Shown here in pieces: positions 57,994 through 64,000 of a stretch of DNA of 64,000 nt (within the stretch, counting starts at the first letter, position 1; every line of letters begins with the position of its first letter). The notes under the pieces were generated by a model. The model was given only the letters and a program-made list of their open reading frames with translations, did not search any database and was not told the DNA's origin. The stretch covers positions 1,242,501 through 1,306,500 of the forward strand of contig OX327699.1 in the NCBI GenBank assembly GCA_946807835.1. The letters run 5' to 3'. The DNA is from Ailanthus altissimus. Lineage: Eukaryota > Streptophyta > Magnoliopsida > Sapindales > Simaroubaceae. The position numbers and the translations under genes were made by a program.

Positions 57994-60751
57994 TGACAGG
58001 ACCCTCCCAAAGACCCTCTACTGTAGATCATAACGTCCTTGCCGGGCACCTCAATGGAAGTTCCTCATAATCTAATTATTTAAGTTAAAAAATTCTGCGA
58101 GGCGAACCCCTTTTTGAATTTTGCTATTATTGAAAAAATCTTGAGATATATGTGAAAATAATTTATTAAATTAAAAAAAAACGGACAGAGTTTCCCCTAT
58201 TTTTTTGAAAATCTAATATAAAACCTATAAAAAAAATTTCACTTCTATTTCAAACATCTTCTCAACTTTCAAATAGTACCTCTGGTCCTTTTCAAAACTA
58301 AATCCAAACTTAACTCAACAAATTTCATTTCAATCACAAAACTGGCATATTAATAAAAAATGAAACGGTTACCAGAATATCGAAACCTCTTCTTGTTTGT
58401 TCAAAATATATTTTTAAAATACACAAATCTATAACTACTATACAGTAAGCAAAATGCGCTACTTAGCACATTTACATTTACAAATGATCGTTAAACTAGG
58501 CTCACTAATCAGTTGTAAGAGAATAAAAAACTTACGCACTAAGGCCTGCACCTAAAGAGGGTTTAGAAAACATAAAATACAAAACGAGTTAGCTAAAAGA
58601 GCTCAGTGAGTGCATTTAAGATTTCCAATAAAAATAAAATTCTGCATAGATATTAAATTTTAAAAGATATGCATAAAACATACTTCTAAAATTTTTATAA
58701 AACTGTAATATAATTTCTAACGTCATATGCTAATGAAATCTTGTCGAACGGATTTTATTTACATCTTCGAAAAACAATATCTAAAATCTATAAAACATAA
58801 TAACTAGCATGCACATATATAAATGAGTGTGCGCTCGGTAACTCGAAAACTATTAAAGCCCTTGTTCGGCCATTTTCTTTTTAAACTGTACCAATGGTAA
58901 CCCTAAAGCTCTATACTCACACGGTGACTCAACTAGTACCGCATAACGTAAGTAAGTCACAGGGCATCTAAACTAGCAACACCCACTATGACATCTCAAG
59001 ACATTTCACTGGCTATACAGCAAAATCCTATATTGCCTACATATAGCGAGACAATACCCTGTACATATAAAGGGACTCACATGACTCGACAACCTAACTT
59101 TCTGGAATTAGTGACATGCTCCCCAATATTTGCCCATACGTATGGGATATACTGGCCTAGTCTTAAACCATCACCACAACTATAAATCTGAGGGTACCAA
59201 TAGCCTTTGAAACTAATTTAGTAGTTTTAAAACTGTTTGTTAAACTGAACATATAAATGCATATCTATGTATATATACATCAGAATAGAAAATCATATTT
59301 ATGCATTAAAAACACATAAAACATATTAAACGAAATATAACCATGACAGATTTTCACTCACAAACCACTCCGAGCTCGATTCTTCTCTGAATTTTAACTT
59401 CCTTTACCGATCTCGATTTTCTTCACCTACACACCATAAATGACATTTAGAACCTTTATAATCACTAAAATTTCACTTAACTAATAAGCACCCTAATTAG
59501 CTTACAAAGCTCGAATGGATACCACTTTTCAATTTTTATTTACAAAGTCATTCCATCTTGTTTAATTCACCATCTGATGACATGAAAATTGTTTAACACC
59601 CTATAAATTAGGTTAGACATAATTGCCCTTCACCTTACCTCAATGGATAACTTTGTCCTATTTTCTTCATTTTTTATTTTTCATCAACCCTATACATCTC
59701 ATTGGCACAAGGAATCATTCATTTACAACAATTTAACCAAAACACAACTCAACCCTAAAAATCCCTAATGGGCCGAAAATACCATCTTCACCCAACACAT
59801 TTATTTTCTTAATTTTTTATTCCAGTAACATCCAAAATAAGCTAATTTAATTCTAATGCCCTAATAAAATCAAATTGAAGTTTCTATAATAAATTCTCAC
59901 CAAACACTAGTTCTTACCTTATCAATTCCTTTACTTTGATGAGTCCTTTAAACTCTATACTTGAATTCAACTCAACCTACATCAATAATTCACACCAAAA
60001 TATAAATTGAAGTGATCTAAAAAATCATAAGCCACCATCACTAGATAAGGTTTTTCTTACCTCTTTTTCTTAGGTTTTCACTAGTGAAAGCTTCAATAGA
60101 CCTTAGGAACTTGTATTTGGCTTTGTTTTGGCTTTATCATGCATAAAATATTATGAAAAAGCCTTGGATTTTACTGTAGCACCCTCTCCTTCCCCTGACC
60201 GAATTTCCTCTCCTTTAGCCCTCAAAGTCTTTGTTTTTAACTTAGCCAAAATTCTACACACTTCTTCTTTATGTAGTGCTCTCCCAAAAGTCCAATTTAC
60301 CCCTTAACTAATTCTAAATTTCTAAATTGCCATTAATTCAAAATAGAAGGATCTAATTGGTTCATTTCTAACTATTTAGTTAGAATAGTCAAAGAAACTA
60401 ACTAGACCTCCAACTTGGCAATCCATGAACTTGTCTCTAATTGGTCCATTTTCTAACATATAGATTGTGTTTCTTAACAAAAGCTTATTCCATGCATAAT
60501 CCTCAAATGAAAATTCATGTATTAACTTAAAATTTCCTTTTCCAAGCCAATAGAAAAAAATTCCAAAACAAATCCATGACTGTCCGAAGCTCCGGCTGAG
60601 TGTGAAATTAACAATTTAGGTCTAATACCTCTTATGTGCACCATAAAAAAAATATTACTAATAGGGTTGAAATTGAGTAACCATACGGTGTCTTTATTGC
60701 TTTATACCGAAATCTAGACACTTATACTACTAATAGGGATCAGATATTACA
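57994..60751 (-). mobile_element. Solo LTR of family 'B', copy 2 (2.76 kb)
   Basis: TGACAGGACCC...ATATTACA with a perfect TGGAG duplication (57989-57993, 60752-60756). Aligns end to end with 3181-6026 in the same orientation. Non-coding; the 65-codon plus frame at 58988 is not conserved in copy 1. Confidence 0.85.
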
Positions 60752-60756
60752 TGGAG

Positions 60757-61010
60757 AGCTTGCATAGTTGGCCTTTTACAAGGTCACGTAGTCAGCCTCT
60801 TTGAAGGTTTACAGGATTGAAGACTTTCTGGCCAAGGACCTTTCCTTTACAAGTTAACATCTCAGGTGCCAATGTGACAAATCTCTTGATGAACTGCAGT
60901 GGACCTTCTTATAGGCCTCGAGTGAGGCATTCTCAAAATGTTTAAGGTTCTAGTTTATAAGCCACATTGAGCCTTCTAGGGATTAGTCTTAGGTCAAAAT
61001 CCCATGGAGG
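60757..61010. repeat. Repeat 'X', partial copy 2
   Basis: Follows the TGGAG duplication and aligns with 56038-56295 (AGTTAACAT, GGACCTTCTTATAGGCC/GGGCCTTCTTGTGAACC, AATCCCATGGAGGA). Stops matching at 61010. Confidence 0.65.
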
Positions 61011-61738
61011 AACAATAATAATAATATTTTTAATTTAATAAATTGATTTATTTATATATTATTTTAAGCATACATTACTAAACCTACATTTATAAATCAT
61101 GTAATTTAAGTATTAAGTATGAGATGCTATTACAGAAAGATGTAATTCACAAGTTCTTTATAAATAAAGGAATGTTCATAATCATTAATAGAATGGACAT
61201 TTCACTATGTAAAACTATAGTTTTTCTACTTTCGTAGTGAATGATTTATTTTGGTAATAGAAATAAAGACTTCGAATAGAAAAACTATATTATTTGATAC
61301 ATTGAACATGACTATTGTAGATATCGATCTAGTTAAATAGATGTCAATAATCTTAATTTACATAAGTTTTAATAGACTCAACTGATCTTAATCTTAAAAA
61401 AATAATAAACTTGTATTCATGTATTATGTCTTTTGAATTATGATAGAGTGAAATCAAAGTGGTCAAAACCGTAATGACTTGAAGCTATGATTTCATAGGT
61501 TATAAAAATATATATTTGTTAGATGAAATTTATGCTTTGTGTGTTCGCCTAAGATGTTTGCAATGCTAGATAATTTAAATTTAGTATTTTTGTTTATTCA
61601 ATAAATTATTTATTGAATAATAATATTAACTTATGAATATATACATATTGAAAAATAATTTTTAAAGAATTAAGTGATTTAGGGGTAAATGGGTAATTAA
61701 AGAGATAAGATATTTTTTACATGGCCTATCTTAAATTA
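61011..61738. other. AT-rich intergenic DNA
   Basis: (AAT)n-like start at 61014; otherwise nothing recognised. Confidence 0.55.
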
Positions 61739-63801
61739 TGTTAGAATTGGTGCTCAAGCGTCATTCTAATTTTATATAAATATTATTTATATTTATACAA
61801 TATATATTTTTATAAATTATTATTTTATTATATGGTATTAATCTTGTTCTTTTAATACAATTTATATCAATACTAAGATTTAGTATTTCTAAGAGTTAGA
61901 ACCTAGTATGAATTAGGACAAAGACCCGAGAATATTTATTATAGTGACATAGTTGCAAGTAGTTGTAAATAGTATTAAGAATTGTCATTATGTAGTATAT
62001 ACTTCAAATTGGTTCCTAGTCATAGATTTAACAATATGGGTCGATAGTTAAAATCGAAAAGACTAGTGTATATTTATATATGAAATGATGGGATGGTTAA
62101 TCTTAACAAACCATGAGCTTTATGTAAGCTCGTATAAGTGTGCATGTGTTAAGTAGGAACTTGACACTGAACGAGCTCATGAAGACATCTAATAGACATT
62201 CCATAAAACCATAATGGATGGTCTTCTTGAATTAAGTAGTATTTATGGTCCTTTGACCTGAGTACCATGGTAGGCTTGTGAGTGATCCATCATACTTAGA
62301 TTCCACACATGTCAGAAACCTTTTATAGTCTGACCTCTGGGTGTCATTAGGTATGGTCTGATACTCATGGAATCCAACGTGTGTAGATATAGAATTTGTC
62401 AGCTCATATGATTGGGCCATATATCCTGATGCTTCGAGCTTGTATTTCAGAAAGTCTTTTGGCTAAAAATATTTAACCGAAAAATATTTCCATAAGGTAA
62501 AACATTATCATAAAGGAGTTTGCGGATATTGTTCATTGAAATACAAATCTAAAAATAAGTTTAAGGTCAAGCGTATAGAGACTTAATGATATATCTATGT
62601 CTCTACTCTTCTAGAATATAAGTGATAAATAATTATATAAATATGGTTAACCTCAACTTATATGATTTTACGTGTCGTTTAATTGTATATGTAACATATG
62701 TATGAGGCAATGCTCACGTACATATGGAAAAGTTTCATAAGATAAATAGAAATGCTGTGAACTTAGGGAATCTCACAATATGAAGTATACTCGTTGAGCA
62801 CTATGGTAGAACATAAGATCAAAGAGTTCGATTCGGAAAAAGTTTGAATAAGTAGGATTTAATTTTAGTATCTCTCGGGAATGACACGTGTCGAATTCTA
62901 ACTATTAAAATTTGACACATGTCAAAATATAATTGGTGTACCATAACACTCCATGCATATTTGTTTAATTAACACTTTGACAAGTGTATGACACTTGTCA
63001 TAATTTTATTTAAATTATGCATAAATGTCCATTTATTAAATTAAATGAATAAATGTTATGCATTTGAATTTGAAAAATTATTGGATGGATTTTGAGAATC
63101 AAAATGTATTTAACATGTGTTTCTTAAAATAATCAAATATTGGCACATTAGTCTTTAGTCATTTTAACTTATAAAGACTTATATTGCTAATGACAAATTT
63201 CTAATGGACTTTTGCACTCTTTCATAGACTAAATGGGAGACAAAGAAAAACATACATGTATAATTGTTATGCATTTTCAATAAAAGAGTGGATGAAGTCT
63301 TGGCTTTTGTGTTTTTGAATAAAATAAAATAAAAACAAATATGTTAAGGTGTGTAGATATACGTAAGATAAAAAATAAAAAAGAGAGAGAGTCATTTTGA
63401 CTAAATTGAGAGTTTTGACTAAGTGTTAGAAATGAGTTCTCTTTTTGAGAAAGAAGAAAAATACTAACACTTAAGAGAAACAAAAAAATTCTACAAGTTT
63501 ATAATAAGCTACCATTCTATAGCCAAAATACCCACCTTGATTTTGGTTTAGAATTATTATAGAGTTATATTTCTTCTTAGCTCCACACTTGGATCTCAAC
63601 AAATTGTAAAGCTACATTCATCTTGGTAAGTACTTTCAATTTGTTAATATAGGATAATTGTTGTACATATAAATATAAATATATATGTATGTGATATATA
63701 TATTTAAGTATTATATGAGTGTATTATGTATATATGCTTCCGCTGAATATTAAAAAAAAATTTAAATTGTATTTACACTCATATTATCACATACTTCTAC
63801 A
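61739..63801 (+). mobile_element. Solo LTR of family 'D', copy 3 (2.06 kb)
   Basis: TGTTAGAATTGGTGC to ATACTTCTACA with a perfect AATTA duplication (61734-61738, 63802-63806). Aligned with D1 through GTAAGCTCGT, TCCTTTGACCTGAG and the terminal TATGCTTCCGCTGAATA. Minus frames 62232-62420 and 63277-63483 are incidental. Confidence 0.8.
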
Positions 63802-63806
63802 AATTA

Positions 63807-64000
63807 TGGACATTAAATAAATGTTAATTAAGCGATTATTGGTTATTAGTCTATAACCAAGCTTAAATTAATTAAAAGAGTTTTAATTAAAATTAGTTTT
63901 ATTCATTTACATAGGTTACTAGATTGCTACATTTGACTTTTCGTAAAATAGTCTGGGTCAATTTAGAAAACCTATGGGTCATAAGATGACTTAGGATAGA
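63807..64000. other. Unassigned right edge
   Basis: AT-rich, no recognisable feature. Confidence 0.5.

Overview
The window is nuclear DNA of a flowering plant, most likely a woody eudicot. It is AT-rich, dominated by plant Ty1/copia and Ty3/gypsy LTR retrotransposons, L1-type LINEs and MITE/foldback elements, and holds one intact intron-containing gene, a type I (SUC2/SUT1-like) sucrose transporter at 50957-53396. The species cannot be named from sequence alone. No bacterial-type operon, CRISPR array, rRNA or convincing tRNA gene was seen.

Layout. (1) 1-22899: one Ty1/copia element, whose 5' LTR starts before the window, is broken by four inserted elements. Two are solo LTRs (1629-2490 and 3181-6026). 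One is a Ty3/gypsy element 'G' (6785-21133). The last is a second, younger gypsy element 'H' (13808-20951) sitting inside the LTR of G. Each boundary was placed by TG...CA-like ends, 5-bp target-site duplications (TSDs) and by the copia reading frame resuming across the empty site. Removing the insertions leaves a copia of about 5.2 kb (allowing for the missing start of its LTR), a normal size. (2) 23191-33200: L1 LINE remnants and flanking DNA present as a diverged segmental duplication (LINE A 23191-25810, LINE B 28541-31490). LINE B and its flank are further interrupted by two solo LTRs and a MULE-type MITE. (3) 33178-37310: a tandem duplication with a (TTA)n tract, a ~1 kb dispersed repeat, a copia fragment, and a foldback element containing a solo LTR and a second foldback. 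(4) 37603-50431: solo LTRs of family 'D', a third copy of the duplicated segment, a TRIM-like element, tandem repeats and low-copy islands. (5) 50600-53600: the sucrose transporter gene with its TATA box and a 29-31 bp tandem repeat in the promoter. (6) 53600-64000: further copies of the dispersed repeats and two more large solo LTRs.

How it works together: only the sucrose transporter looks functional for the host. The transposon genes carry in-frame stops or frameshifts and are fossils. The most unusual structure is gypsy element G. It has a perfect ATTAT target duplication, yet its two outer ends are both U3 ends, so the LTRs at the two extremities lie head to head instead of as direct repeats. 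That suggests integration of an aberrant cDNA. A second theme is a GC-rich word (GCGC-CGCGGC-type) placed just upstream of the TATA box in the U3 of unrelated LTR families.
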